Positions 51,255 through 59,382 of a DNA stretch of 64,000 nt are shown in pieces. The notes beneath the pieces are model-generated. The model saw only the letters and a program-made list of their open reading frames with translations, made no database searches and was not told where the DNA came from. The stretch's first letter is position 1. Each line of letters begins with the position of its first letter. A program made the position numbers and the translations under genes. Source of the DNA: an uncultured Agathobaculum sp. (GTDB lineage: Bacteria > Bacillota > Clostridia > Oscillospirales > Butyricicoccaceae). The stretch spans positions 62,001-126,000 of the forward strand of contig NZ_CALWUM010000001.1 in assembly GCF_944384765.1 (NCBI RefSeq). Direction: 5' to 3'.

Positions 51255-52892
51255 GGTAGAGTTTGGATAGCCATGCGGCTATCCTCTCCCTCCCGTTGCA
51301 CCGTACGTACCGGTCAGGTATACGGCGCTATATCAATGTAGATTCAAGTTTTAACTCAGATAATACACCAAAGGATCGACCAGTCCCGGTCGATCTTTTG
51401 TTTTACGCCCGAGTATTTCGGGGTTTAATGCGTAGTTCACTACATACATCCCGCATCGTCTGTACCATCCCAGACGGCTGTTTGCAACCTTATACAATTC
51501 TTCATCTGTAAAATTGCATCCTACTATCCGGTTCAGCTTCTGAAGATTCCGGTAGATGCGGCTTGGCTTTTTCCATTGTTTGAGTATCACGACTCTCACC
51601 TTGTGTCTGAGCTATTGTCCGTATTCGTCGAGGAATCCTTTCATATTGCCGATTCTGTAGTAGTTGACACATCCTTGGATGAGCCAGTTCAGCTGCATGA
51701 ATGTAGATCTTATCGACCTTGCCGCCGCTTTTCGTCTGCACAATATCGCACGGGTCTTGTCATACAGCCTTTTCTTGCGGTCATCCGCAGGTCTGCACTT
51801 CCACCCGTCCCTGCCTTATATCTGACGAAATAGAGTCCTCGTGATTCGAGTTCCTTGTCGAGTTGTAGAACGACACATTGTCGTATCCATAAACGTCAAA
51901 TTAAAATCTCCATGTTTAAGAAAAAACAACATGTTCCTATCGCTTATCAGAGTGTTCCATAAAGTCACAGAAGTCGCAAGGATAAACAAGCTGCTACGCA
52001 GTCCTTGCAACTCCTGCATCTTTATGGATAAGTACAGACAAGCGATTAAGAACCACTGTGCTATTGCCTGCTGAATGATACGGTCTGTGACGGTCGGGAT
52101 ACCAAGCTTTCGTATCCCTCCGTCTGGCTTGGGGATTTCCACTCGCCTGACAGGAGACGGGGTATACTTCCCCTTTCGGATTCTCTCTATCAGTTCTTGC
52201 TTATGTTCCTTCAGCCATGGCAGCGCCTCCTCGATGGTCATTCCATCTACTCCAGGCGCTCCTTTGTTTGCCTTCACTCTCCGGTATGCTGCATTGAGAT
52301 TATCTCTATCAAGTATCTTACCTAAGATATCCGGCTCTGCACTGTCTCTTTCCTTCCATATCCGGTTGAATGAGCGGTGCGCTCTCACATACCCTTTGCG
52401 TTCCGCGCTATCTCTTTGTGAGCAGCTTTCTTCTTTGTTTTCTGTACCCATCTGCTCATTCCTCCTTTCCAGGTTGTACTCAAGACTCCTACTGATTCGG
52501 TCCTTCGCTGCATGCAGCTACTATGACCTCTGCTGACTTCTGTGCGCTCAACACCATCTCACGATAATGCTTATTCCTTTCGGAGCATTCCGCACAGATC
52601 TCCCCGGGTACCACACGTTTCTTTCCCTCCATCTATCTGCCGCATCTACTGTACATGATTCCGTGTAGCTATCGGGCTTCATCTTGATTGGCAGACTTAC
52701 CCTCATGCACAGCCTTCTATGCGATTTCTGTTCGTCAGACCAGAGGTTTGCCCGTGGGTTAGTAGCTTCCCCACATCCGGCTTCCTTCAGATTCCACCTC
52801 ACGATGGACACCCTTGCCTTCGGCTATGTCCTTCCCGCTACCGGGCGGACTCGGGTCTTTCACCCGTTAGAAACGTGCGCCGCCGGGCGCAC
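51251..52892 (-). mobile_element. Degenerate class C group II intron
   Basis: The minus strand shows a 5' end GTGCGCCC at 52892 and a domain V-like hairpin (CGCCGTATACC and GGTACGTACGGTG, about 51299-51327). A domain VI-like stem GGATAGCC/GGCTATCC follows, with an end near 51251. Between them lie remains of a reverse transcriptase/maturase gene. The 5' junction is directly after a transcription terminator (stem at 52902-52937, then TTTTTTTGTGTG), which is the target typical of class C introns. At 1.64 kb it is shorter than intact relatives. The exact 3' boundary is uncertain by a few bases. Confidence 0.82.
51351..52451 (-). pseudogene. ltrA: Group II intron reverse transcriptase/maturase, broken
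   Basis: The N-terminal part (52451 to about 52055) is clear: NLNAAYRRVKANKGAPGVDGMT, RIRKGKYTPSPVRRVEIPKPDGG and IRKLGIPTVTDRIIQQAIAQ. After that the expected palm domain with YxDD is missing and replaced by unrelated sequence. The C-terminal maturase part resumes in another frame (about 51800-51351) with DRKKRLYDKTRAILCRRKAA, then GQ, an in-frame TAG where relatives have Trp, and LRHKVRVVILKQWKK. Central deletion, frame change and nonsense codon show that it is inactive. Start follows AAAGGAGG. Confidence 0.85.
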
Positions 52893-52893
52893 C

Positions 52894-52937
52894 ACACAAA
52901 AAAATCCCGCACACGAAAGCCTTCGTGTGCGGGATTT
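52894..52937 (-). terminator. Terminator of the cyclophilin gene and target of the group II intron
   Basis: AAATCCCGCACACGAA pairs with TTCGTGTGCGGGATTT around AGCC, followed on the minus strand by seven T, 19 bases past the gene stop. Confidence 0.93.
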
Positions 52938-52956
52938 GCTATGGATGGGGCTTTGC

Positions 52957-53577
52957 TCAGTCCAGGATCGTGATGCGCTCGATCACCGGCTGATTTTCCG
53001 GCAGTACGGTGCCATTGTTGTCCTCGACCGGGGTGTTCTCGCAGATCTCGTCGACAATGTCCATGCCGTCGGTCACATATCCGAAGCAGGCATACTGCCC
53101 GTCCAGATAGGTGCTGTCCTGATGGACGATGAAGAACTGGGAGGAGGCGCTGTCCGGGTCGCTCGCGCGCGCCATCGAGATCGCGCCGCGCGTGTGCGAC
53201 AGGTCATTCCGGATACCGTTTGTGTTGAACTCGCCCACAATGGTCTGATCCGAGCCGCCGGTGCCGTCGCCGTTCGGGTCGCCGCCCTGCATCATAAACC
53301 CATTGATGATGCGGTGGAAGGTCAGCCCGTCATAAAAGCCGCTCTCCGCCAGATCCATAAAGTTCTGCACCGTGACCGGTGCGGCGTCGCCGTCCAGCTC
53401 GACCGAAATCGTGCCCATGTCCTTGACCACGATCTCCGCATGGTGTGTGCCGATCCCCTCGGTCTGGGCTGTGTCCTGCGCACTGTCATCCGCCTGCGCG
53501 GTTTGCGATGTGCCGCCGCAGCCGCTCAGCAGCAGGGCAGCCAGCAGCGCAGCGGTCATAAAAAAGCGTTTTTTCAT
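52957..53577 (-). CDS. Cyclophilin-type peptidyl-prolyl isomerase, lipoprotein
   Basis: This 206-residue protein has a lipoprotein signal (LLLSGC, Cys about 20), a short Gln/Asp/Thr linker, and a cyclophilin domain. The domain contains GFYDGLTFHRIINGFMMQGGDPNGDGTGG (residues about 81-109), with the active-site Arg and Phe, followed by GAISMARASDPDSASSQFFI and YACFGYVTDGMDIVD. It would help fold proteins outside the membrane. The gene has its own terminator, after which the group II intron inserted. Confidence 0.94.
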   Translation of the reverse strand: MKKRFFMTAALLAALLLSGCGGTSQTAQADDSAQDTAQTEGIGTHHAEIVVKDMGTISVELDGDAAPVTVQNFMDLAESGFYDGLTFHRIINGFMMQGGDPNGDGTGGSDQTIVGEFNTNGIRNDLSHTRGAISMARASDPDSASSQFFIVHQDSTYLDGQYACFGYVTDGMDIVDEICENTPVEDNNGTVLPENQPVIERITILD

Positions 53578-53881
53578 GTGCCATACTCCTTTTTGCAGTC
53601 TGCGTTTATTGTACTCCCAAACGCGCGGAGAATCCAGCCCTATTTTTTCTTCCCCCTTTCTGCGCCTTTATGCCGGGCCTATCCTTGCAGATCATCCGAC
53701 AATATACCTGCTTTTTGTTGACGCACTTTGTGAAAGCCGGTATAATACAGATAGGTGTAAAATATCAGTTTTGTCTTTTTCGGGAGCATTGCTCCTATTT
53801 TTTTTCAAATGATCCGGCCTGATGGCCGGCCAAGCCGCATCCCACAGTTGGCCCGCTTGCCGGGCATCAGGAGAAGCCACT
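53578..53881 (+). promoter_or_regulatory. Promoter and hairpin-rich leader of the GGDEF-EAL gene
   Basis: -35 TTGACG (53718-53723) and -10 TATAAT (53741-53746) are 17 bases apart. The leader of about 130 bases contains a small terminator GGAGC-ATT-GCTCC followed by a T-rich run (53783-53806). It is followed by CCGGCC-TGAT-GGCCGG (53814-53829) and GCCCG/CGGGC (53851-53865) just ahead of AGGAGAAG. The arrangement suggests attenuation. It does not fit known c-di-GMP riboswitch sequences. Confidence 0.6.
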
Positions 53882-56116
53882 ATGCAATATAAATTCAGCA
53901 AGCACTGGTCCTGGCGGCGCGCCGCAATCCTGTTCAGTGTGATTATTCTGGTGCTGTCTGGTGTGTTTGTTTACAAATCCATGCAGATTCACGAGCAGTC
54001 CCGCGAGCGGACACGTCAGTATCTGATCGATGTGACCTACCAGATCCACGAGCACATCGAAACCCAGATCGAGAAATCGCTGGAAATGCTGCGCCTGATC
54101 CGAAACGGCGCGCTGGATATCCCGCAGCAGGATCTCACCGCTTATCTGGCGGATCAAACCGAATTTTCCAATTTCAGCGAGCTGTATCTGGTGGATGATT
54201 TCGACCAGGCCGAAGCCTGGCTGCAATCCCATTACGGCGCGCAGCATACGCTCGACCGCAGCCGGCTCCGCCAGGGCAAGTCGCAGCTGATCGCCATTCC
54301 AGGCGAGGGCGCACTGGTGTACTTCACAGCCGACCACATTGATGAAAACCCGGCTGTCATCATTGGCATCAAGACCAACGAGCTGCTCAAGGAGCTGCTC
54401 AGCAACAACAGCTTTGATGACCAGGCGCTGACGCTCGTTATCTCCCAGTCGGGAACGATCATCACCTCGCAGACCGAGGAGAACTTTTTCGACCAGATCC
54501 ACTCGTCCTACGCGGGCACGGCCTACGACCATGTGCCCCAGCTGTTTGAGCAGATGCGCACCGACCTGCAGGCTGGGCAAAGCGGCACGTTGTCCTTCCC
54601 CTCGACCGGCGGCGAAGCCCTGCTGCTCAGCTACGAGCCACTGTCCTTTTCCGACTGGTGTGTATTCACGGTGATCCCAGCCAAGGTGCTCGATGCCGGC
54701 ATCGAGGACCTGACCATGCAGAACCTGATCCTGACGCTGGTCACCGTGCTGCTTCTGGGCGGCTGCACGATTTTCCTCATCGGGCAGCAGCGCCGCCACA
54801 CCCGCCGCCTGATCGACGCCGCCTTTACCGACAAAATCACCGGCGGCTGGAACAATCTGCGCTTCCAGCTGGAGACCTCGCGCCGCCTGCAGGGCAACAC
54901 CGGCTATACCATGATCGCGCTGGATGTGGCGGATTTCACCTTTCTCAACAACCTCTACGGTGTGCAGGCGGGAGATGATGTGATCCGGCACATCTTCATG
55001 CAGATCCTCCGCTGGCTGCAGCCGGACGAGATCGCCGCGCACAGCTCGGCGGACCTGTTTTACATCCTGATGCACACACAGGACCAGGACGAGATCACCG
55101 GGCGCCTGTCCGTGCTCAAGCAGCGCGCAGAACGCTATGACAAGCTCGGCGGCGGCAACTACCAGCTCGAACTGCACTTTGGAGCCTATCTCATCCGGGA
55201 GGCCGGCCGTTCGGTCACCTGGATGGAGGACAACGCCAATCTGGCCCGCAAGTACCACGACGGCCACCTCTGCTCGTTCTACCGCGCGGAAAAATGGGAG
55301 AAGAAAAAGCTCGAGCGCGAACTGATCAACGATATGCCCGACTCGCTGCGCAGCGGTGCGTTCGAGGTATACCTGCAGCCCAAGGTGCGGCTGTCGGATA
55401 ACCGGGTGGACGGCGCGGAAGCGCTGATCCGCTGGAACCACCCGAAGAAGGGCCTCCTTTCGCCCGGCGTGTTCATCCCGGTCTTTGAAAAGGCGCGGCT
55501 GATCGCCCCGCTGGACCACTATATGTTCGAGCAGGTATGCAAGCTGCTGCACCGGTGGCGGCAGGAAGGGCGGGAGACCTGCGTGATCTCGGTCAACCTG
55601 TCGCGGCAGAACCTTGCAATCCCGGATCTGCTGCAAAAGTACCGCGCGATCTGCGATGCGTACGACGTGCCGCCCTCCGGCATCGAGCTGGAACTGACCG
55701 AGAGCATCTTTATGGAAAACACCGAGTGGATGCGCTGCTTTGTGCGCGAAATGCATGCGCAGGGCTTCCAGTGCTCGCTGGACGACTTCGGCTCGGGTTA
55801 TTCCTCGCTCGGGCTGCTCCGGGAGCTGGATATCGACGTAATCAAGCTCGACCGCAGCTTTTTCACTGGCAGCGAGGCCGACCGCAAGGGGGCGCTGGTC
55901 ATCCGCGCGATCCTGAAGCTGGCGCAGCAGCTGCACATCCGCACTGTGGCCGAGGGCATCGAACACACCGAGCAGGTAGAAATGCTCCGGAAGCTGGGCT
56001 GCGATCTGGTGCAGGGCTTTGTGTTTTTCCCGCCCATGCCGGTGGCGGATTTTGAGGCCCGGGCCTGCGACAACGGCACGCTGCGCCGTCTGGACCGGCC
56101 GGATGACGCACACTGA
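53882..56116 (+). CDS. Membrane-bound c-di-GMP phosphodiesterase (degenerate GGDEF plus EAL)
   Basis: This 744-residue protein has a first span (residues about 14-34), an extracellular sensor part to about residue 285 and a second span (about 288-310). A GGDEF-like domain follows in which the active motif reads HSSADLF, so it cannot make c-di-GMP. The C-terminal EAL domain is intact: AEALIRW (Glu about 513), NLSRQNL, ELTES, DDFGSGYSSL, KLDRSF and AEGIEH. It should degrade c-di-GMP in answer to an outside signal. ATG 53882 follows AGGAGAAG. Confidence 0.93.
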   Translation: MQYKFSKHWSWRRAAILFSVIILVLSGVFVYKSMQIHEQSRERTRQYLIDVTYQIHEHIETQIEKSLEMLRLIRNGALDIPQQDLTAYLADQTEFSNFSELYLVDDFDQAEAWLQSHYGAQHTLDRSRLRQGKSQLIAIPGEGALVYFTADHIDENPAVIIGIKTNELLKELLSNNSFDDQALTLVISQSGTIITSQTEENFFDQIHSSYAGTAYDHVPQLFEQMRTDLQAGQSGTLSFPSTGGEALLLSYEPLSFSDWCVFTVIPAKVLDAGIEDLTMQNLILTLVTVLLLGGCTIFLIGQQRRHTRRLIDAAFTDKITGGWNNLRFQLETSRRLQGNTGYTMIALDVADFTFLNNLYGVQAGDDVIRHIFMQILRWLQPDEIAAHSSADLFYILMHTQDQDEITGRLSVLKQRAERYDKLGGGNYQLELHFGAYLIREAGRSVTWMEDNANLARKYHDGHLCSFYRAEKWEKKKLERELINDMPDSLRSGAFEVYLQPKVRLSDNRVDGAEALIRWNHPKKGLLSPGVFIPVFEKARLIAPLDHYMFEQVCKLLHRWRQEGRETCVISVNLSRQNLAIPDLLQKYRAICDAYDVPPSGIELELTESIFMENTEWMRCFVREMHAQGFQCSLDDFGSGYSSLGLLRELDIDVIKLDRSFFTGSEADRKGALVIRAILKLAQQLHIRTVAEGIEHTEQVEMLRKLGCDLVQGFVFFPPMPVADFEARACDNGTLRRLDRPDDAH

Positions 56117-56196
56117 ACATCCGCTGCAGGCTGTATGCATTGTATCAAAGCCGTGGCGCGGGCAAGCGGGGCACAGTACAGGAAAGGAGCAGGCCT

Positions 56197-57573
56197 ATGG
56201 CCGAAAAATATCATTTTTTCAGCGATCCCGACGCAAAGCGTTATATTCTGGGCTGCCTGATTGCTATCGAAATCCTGGTATCCGTATCCTATATCGGCTA
56301 TATCCACATTGAGCCGATTTCCATCACCCTTGCCTATATCCCGATCCTGATCACCGGCATACTGATGGGGCCGCTGGAGTCGACCATAGTCGGCGCGGTC
56401 TTCGGCGGGCTCAGCCTGTGGAAGGCCTCGGCCAGCTATGTGATGGCGGGCGACCGCATCTTCTCCCCGTTCGTGAGCGGCAGTCCGTTTAAGAGCCTGC
56501 TGCTCAGCATCGGCGCCCGGGCGCTGTTCGGTCTGGCCGTTGGCATACTGTACGACCTGGCAAAGCGGCGCAGCCGCCGCCCCGACCTCTGGGTCGGCGT
56601 AATCTCCTTCTTCGGGAAGGCGATACACTCGCTGCTGGTATACGGCGGCATGGCGCTGCTGTTCCCCGCAATGGGCTTTGGCATCGCGGACACTTTGCAC
56701 AGCTTTTTCACGCTGAGCAACCTGATCACGATCACCGGAACCACGCTCATCGCCCTGCTCATCCGGCGCGGCCTGCGCTCGCGCCCCTTCCAGCTGTTCG
56801 AACAGCGGATGCAGATGTCCAAATCGCTCCGCGCATCGCAGCCCTCGCCCAGCCGCACCATGCTGGCGTCCATCCTGATCGAATTCCTCCTCACCTGCGC
56901 GGTCACCGTCTATTTTGTCGGGCGCACGCGGTATATGCTCGAGCAGGACGGCGTTGTTGTTTCCTCCGACATCCTGTCCGATCTGTTCCTGCTGCAATCC
57001 CAGTTCCTGCTCGGCATCCTGGCGCTGATGTTCCTGCTCGTCGTGTTTCAGGTGTTCCTCCGCCGCTATGCGGTATGCACTGAATACGAAACGCGGCTGG
57101 ATGCGCTGACCGGCGTGTGGAACCGAAAAAACTTTTTCCAAAAGGGCGGGCAGGCGCTTTCCGCCATGGCGCGCCAAAACGCCTGGCACGGCTACTTTAT
57201 CATGATTGACATCGACTGGTTCAAGCAGATCAACGATATGTTCGGCCATCCCGAAGGCGACCGCGTGCTGCACGATCTTGCGAAATGCCTGCGGTCTATT
57301 TTCGCCCCCATCGGGCTGATCGGCCGCCTGGGCGGCGACGAGTTTTCCATCCTGATCGACCGCCCGATCGAACGCGCACAGCTGGAAAGCAGGCTGCATA
57401 CCTTTGCCGCACAGCTTGACCAGCTCGGCGCCCCGGCTTCCGGCGTTTCGTGCAGCATCGGTGTGCTTGCGATCACCCATCCCACCTCGGTCGAGGCGCT
57501 CTACCAGCAGGCAGACCAGCTGCTGTACCAGGCCAAGCAGCAGGGCCGCAGCCGCTTTATCTTCGGTGAATGA
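56197..57573 (+). CDS. Membrane diguanylate cyclase (GGDEF)
   Basis: This 458-residue protein has about seven membrane spans in its first 300 residues, then a GGDEF domain starting at LDALTGVWNRKNFF. It carries IDIDWFKQINDMFGHPEGDRVL and the intact motif RLGGDEFSIL (residues about 377-386). It should make c-di-GMP. The inhibitory RxxD site upstream of the motif is absent. The N-terminal spans resemble ECF-type or MASE-like sensor regions but no family is certain. It follows the phosphodiesterase gene by 80 bases, giving an opposing enzyme pair. ATG 56197 follows AAAGGAG. Confidence 0.92.
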   Translation: MAEKYHFFSDPDAKRYILGCLIAIEILVSVSYIGYIHIEPISITLAYIPILITGILMGPLESTIVGAVFGGLSLWKASASYVMAGDRIFSPFVSGSPFKSLLLSIGARALFGLAVGILYDLAKRRSRRPDLWVGVISFFGKAIHSLLVYGGMALLFPAMGFGIADTLHSFFTLSNLITITGTTLIALLIRRGLRSRPFQLFEQRMQMSKSLRASQPSPSRTMLASILIEFLLTCAVTVYFVGRTRYMLEQDGVVVSSDILSDLFLLQSQFLLGILALMFLLVVFQVFLRRYAVCTEYETRLDALTGVWNRKNFFQKGGQALSAMARQNAWHGYFIMIDIDWFKQINDMFGHPEGDRVLHDLAKCLRSIFAPIGLIGRLGGDEFSILIDRPIERAQLESRLHTFAAQLDQLGAPASGVSCSIGVLAITHPTSVEALYQQADQLLYQAKQQGRSRFIFGE

Positions 57574-57596
57574 GCAGGAACGCCCCCGCACCCGTT

Positions 57597-57632
57597 AAAA
57601 AAGGACTCCCTGCACACAGGGAGTCCTTTTTT
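57597..57632 (+). terminator. Terminator of the diguanylate cyclase gene
   Basis: AAAAAAGGACTCCCTG pairs with CAGGGAGTCCTTTTTT around a CACA loop. Confidence 0.93.
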
Positions 57633-57676
57633 CATCCTACGCCGGAACCAGCGGAGGGATGGGCCGCCGTATAAAA

Positions 57677-57716
57677 AAATCCGAACCTGACGCCAATCGG
57701 CGTCAGGTTCGGATTT
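57677..57716. terminator. Second, bidirectional terminator, next to tRNA-Val
   Basis: A perfect 18-base stem AAATCCGAACCTGACGCC around an AATC loop, with an A-run on the left, so it likely ends tRNA-Val transcription on the minus strand. Confidence 0.88.
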
Positions 57717-57722
57717 ATCTTC

Positions 57723-57799
57723 TGGTGGGGTTGGCGGGGCTCGAACCCACGACCTCTCGCGTGTGAGGCGAACGCTCTGACCAGCTGAGCTACAACCCC
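57723..57799 (-). tRNA. tRNA-Val (anticodon CAC)
   Basis: The minus strand folds as a full cloverleaf: acceptor GGGGTTG/CAACCCC, D arm GCTC/GAGC, anticodon stem TTCGC/GCGAG with loop CTCACAC (anticodon CAC, codon GTG), and T arm GTGGG-TTCGAGC-CCCGC. The discriminator is A and CCA is coded. It is a single tRNA gene, not part of a tRNA cluster. Confidence 0.96.
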
Positions 57800-57817
57800 G
57801 GCTGTTGTTACCTGATT

Positions 57818-57846
57818 ATTATACCAGAAACCCGCCGGGGTTGCAA
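57818..57846 (-). promoter_or_regulatory. Promoter of tRNA-Val
   Basis: On the minus strand -35 TTGCAA (57841-57846) and -10 TATAAT (57818-57823), 17-base spacer, starting seven bases past the oadG-like stop. Confidence 0.8.
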
Positions 57847-57853
57847 GACTTTT

Positions 57854-57985
57854 TTACTGTTTCCGGCCGCCCTTATCCATGCGGCCGAGCAGCGCCACGA
57901 TCAGCGCGATCACGATCAGAACGGTAAAAATGCCGGCCATACCCTGTCCGAGCAGCTGAATGGCCTGCTGTACTGCTTCACTCAT
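57854..57985 (-). CDS. oadG: OadG-like small subunit of a sodium-translocating decarboxylase
   Basis: A 43-residue frame codes a short polar start (MSEAVQQAIQLLGQGM), one long hydrophobic span AGIFTVLIVIALIVALLG and a basic end RMDKGGRKQ. This is the layout of the gamma subunit of oxaloacetate or methylmalonyl-CoA decarboxylase, here reduced to its membrane anchor. It follows the beta subunit gene by 18 bases on the same strand. It was found by reading the sequence directly and is below usual gene-size limits. Confidence 0.78.
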   Translation of the reverse strand: MSEAVQQAIQLLGQGMAGIFTVLIVIALIVALLGRMDKGGRKQ

Positions 57986-58003
57986 GTTATCTGCGCCCCT
58001 TTC

Positions 58004-59131
58004 TCACATAAAGAATCCGAGGATGACGCCGCCGGCGACAACCGAGGCGATCTGTCCCGAAACATTAGCCGCAACCGCGTGCATCAGCAGGTGGTTGGTG
58101 CGGTCGGCCTCCATGCCGAGCTTTTCAATCACGCGCGCGGACATCGGGAAGGCTGAAATACCCGCCGCGCCGACCATCGGGTTGACCTTGGTGCGGGTGA
58201 ACAGGTTGAGCACCTTGGCGAACAGCACGCCGACCACCGAGTCGAGCACGAACGCGACCAGGCCCAGGCACAGGATGATCAGTGTCTCCTTGGTGACGAA
58301 CTGGTCCGCACGCATGGAGAACGAAATCGTGATGCCCAGCAGCAGGGTGATCAGATTGGCCAGCTCGTGCTGCGCGGTCTTGGACAGGCTGTCCAGCACG
58401 CCGCACTCGCGGATCAGGTTGCCGAACATCAGGAAACCGACCAGCGCGACCGACGAGGGCGCGACCAGGCCCGCGACGATCGAAACCACGATCGGAAACA
58501 GGATGCGCGTGCGGCGGGAAACGCCGCTTGCCGCATAGGGCATCTTCATCGCGCGCTCCTTTTTGGTGGTCACCAGCTTGATGGCAAACGGCTGGATGAT
58601 AGGTACGAGCGCCATATAGCTGTATGCCGCAACCGCAATCGCGCCGACGTACTTGGAGCCCAGCACCTGGGAAACCAGGATGGACGTCGGGCCGTCCGCC
58701 GCGCCGATGATGCCGATCGAGGCCGCGTCGATGATGTCAAAGCCGAGCAGCGCCGCGACGATGATGGTCAGGAAAATGCCTGCCTGCGCCGCCGCGCCAA
58801 ACAAAAACAGCTTGGGATTGGCCAGCAGCGGGCCGAAGTCGATCATCGCGCCGATGCCGATGAACAGCAGCAGCGGGAACGCCTCGCTCGCCTCAATGCC
58901 GGCTTCAAACAGCCATTGGATGATGCCGTTTGTCTCGCCCACGCCCTGCGTGATCTGGTCGATCACGCCCGACATCGGCAGGTTGACCAGGATCGCGCCA
59001 AAGCCCATAGGCAGCAGCAGCGACGGCTCATACTCCTTTTCGATTGCCAGCCAGATGAGCAGGCCGCCGACCAGGTACATGACCACCTGCTGCCAGGTGA
59101 TGGCAAGCAGGCCCTCATACAGAAATTCCAC
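58004..59131 (-). CDS. oadB: Sodium ion-translocating decarboxylase beta subunit
   Basis: This 375-residue protein has about nine membrane spans and the OadB/MmdB/GcdB signatures. FPLLLFIGIGAMIDFGPLLANPKL lies near residues 85-108 and GIIGAADGPTSILVSQ near residues 138-153. AAGISAFPMSARVIEK and HAVAANVSGQIASVVAGG sit near the end. The beta subunit decarboxylates carboxybiotin and pumps sodium out. The alpha carboxyltransferase and biotin carrier are not in the window and must be coded elsewhere. The start follows GAGGGGGAG. The gene is preceded by a structured leader. Confidence 0.94.
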   Translation of the reverse strand: MEFLYEGLLAITWQQVVMYLVGGLLIWLAIEKEYEPSLLLPMGFGAILVNLPMSGVIDQITQGVGETNGIIQWLFEAGIEASEAFPLLLFIGIGAMIDFGPLLANPKLFLFGAAAQAGIFLTIIVAALLGFDIIDAASIGIIGAADGPTSILVSQVLGSKYVGAIAVAAYSYMALVPIIQPFAIKLVTTKKERAMKMPYAASGVSRRTRILFPIVVSIVAGLVAPSSVALVGFLMFGNLIRECGVLDSLSKTAQHELANLITLLLGITISFSMRADQFVTKETLIILCLGLVAFVLDSVVGVLFAKVLNLFTRTKVNPMVGAAGISAFPMSARVIEKLGMEADRTNHLLMHAVAANVSGQIASVVAGGVILGFFM

Positions 59132-59185
59132 AAATACTCCCCCTCAACGAAAAACAGATGTTCGGAAAAACGCCGCCTGATACAA

Positions 59186-59320
59186 AAACAGACCTGCGTC
59201 TCCCCCCTTGGAGACGCAGGTCTGGTCATTTCAGGCAACAGCCAGAGCGGAGCCATGCCCCGTCATGTATGTTGACGATGCCGCGCGGCGGGCTGCCGCG
59301 CCGACTACTCCCCTTTGTCC
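59186..59320 (-). promoter_or_regulatory. Riboswitch-like structured leader of oadB with attenuator
   Basis: The minus-strand leader has GGGGAGTAG (59305-59313), then a GCGCGGC/GCCGCGC stem (59283-59301), then CGTCAACAT (59269-59277). Further folds end in AGACC, which is also the start of a 15-base terminator stem (59189-59203 with 59210-59224) followed by GTTTTTG. The two conserved blocks and their order resemble the yybP-ykoY (manganese) riboswitch. The linked gene is unusual for that class, so a sodium-related or other ligand should be considered. Confidence 0.5.
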
Positions 59321-59326
59321 TATGTA

Positions 59327-59356
59327 ATCATACCATCGGACAAAGCGGGGTGTCAA
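59327..59356 (-). promoter_or_regulatory. Promoter of the oadB operon
   Basis: On the minus strand -35 TTGACA (59351-59356) and -10 TATGAT (59327-59332), 18-base spacer, giving a leader of about 190 bases. Confidence 0.7.
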
Positions 59357-59382
59357 GCAAAAGCGCAAAGGTTTTTGCCGGC

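Noticed and set aside
51251-52892. Insertion sequence with a transposase
   Set aside because: The coding remains are reverse transcriptase/maturase and the ends match a group II intron, without inverted repeats or target duplication.
53747-53881. Known c-di-GMP riboswitch ahead of the phosphodiesterase gene
   Set aside because: The leader lacks the conserved blocks I would expect of GEMM-type RNAs; only simple hairpins and a small terminator are seen.
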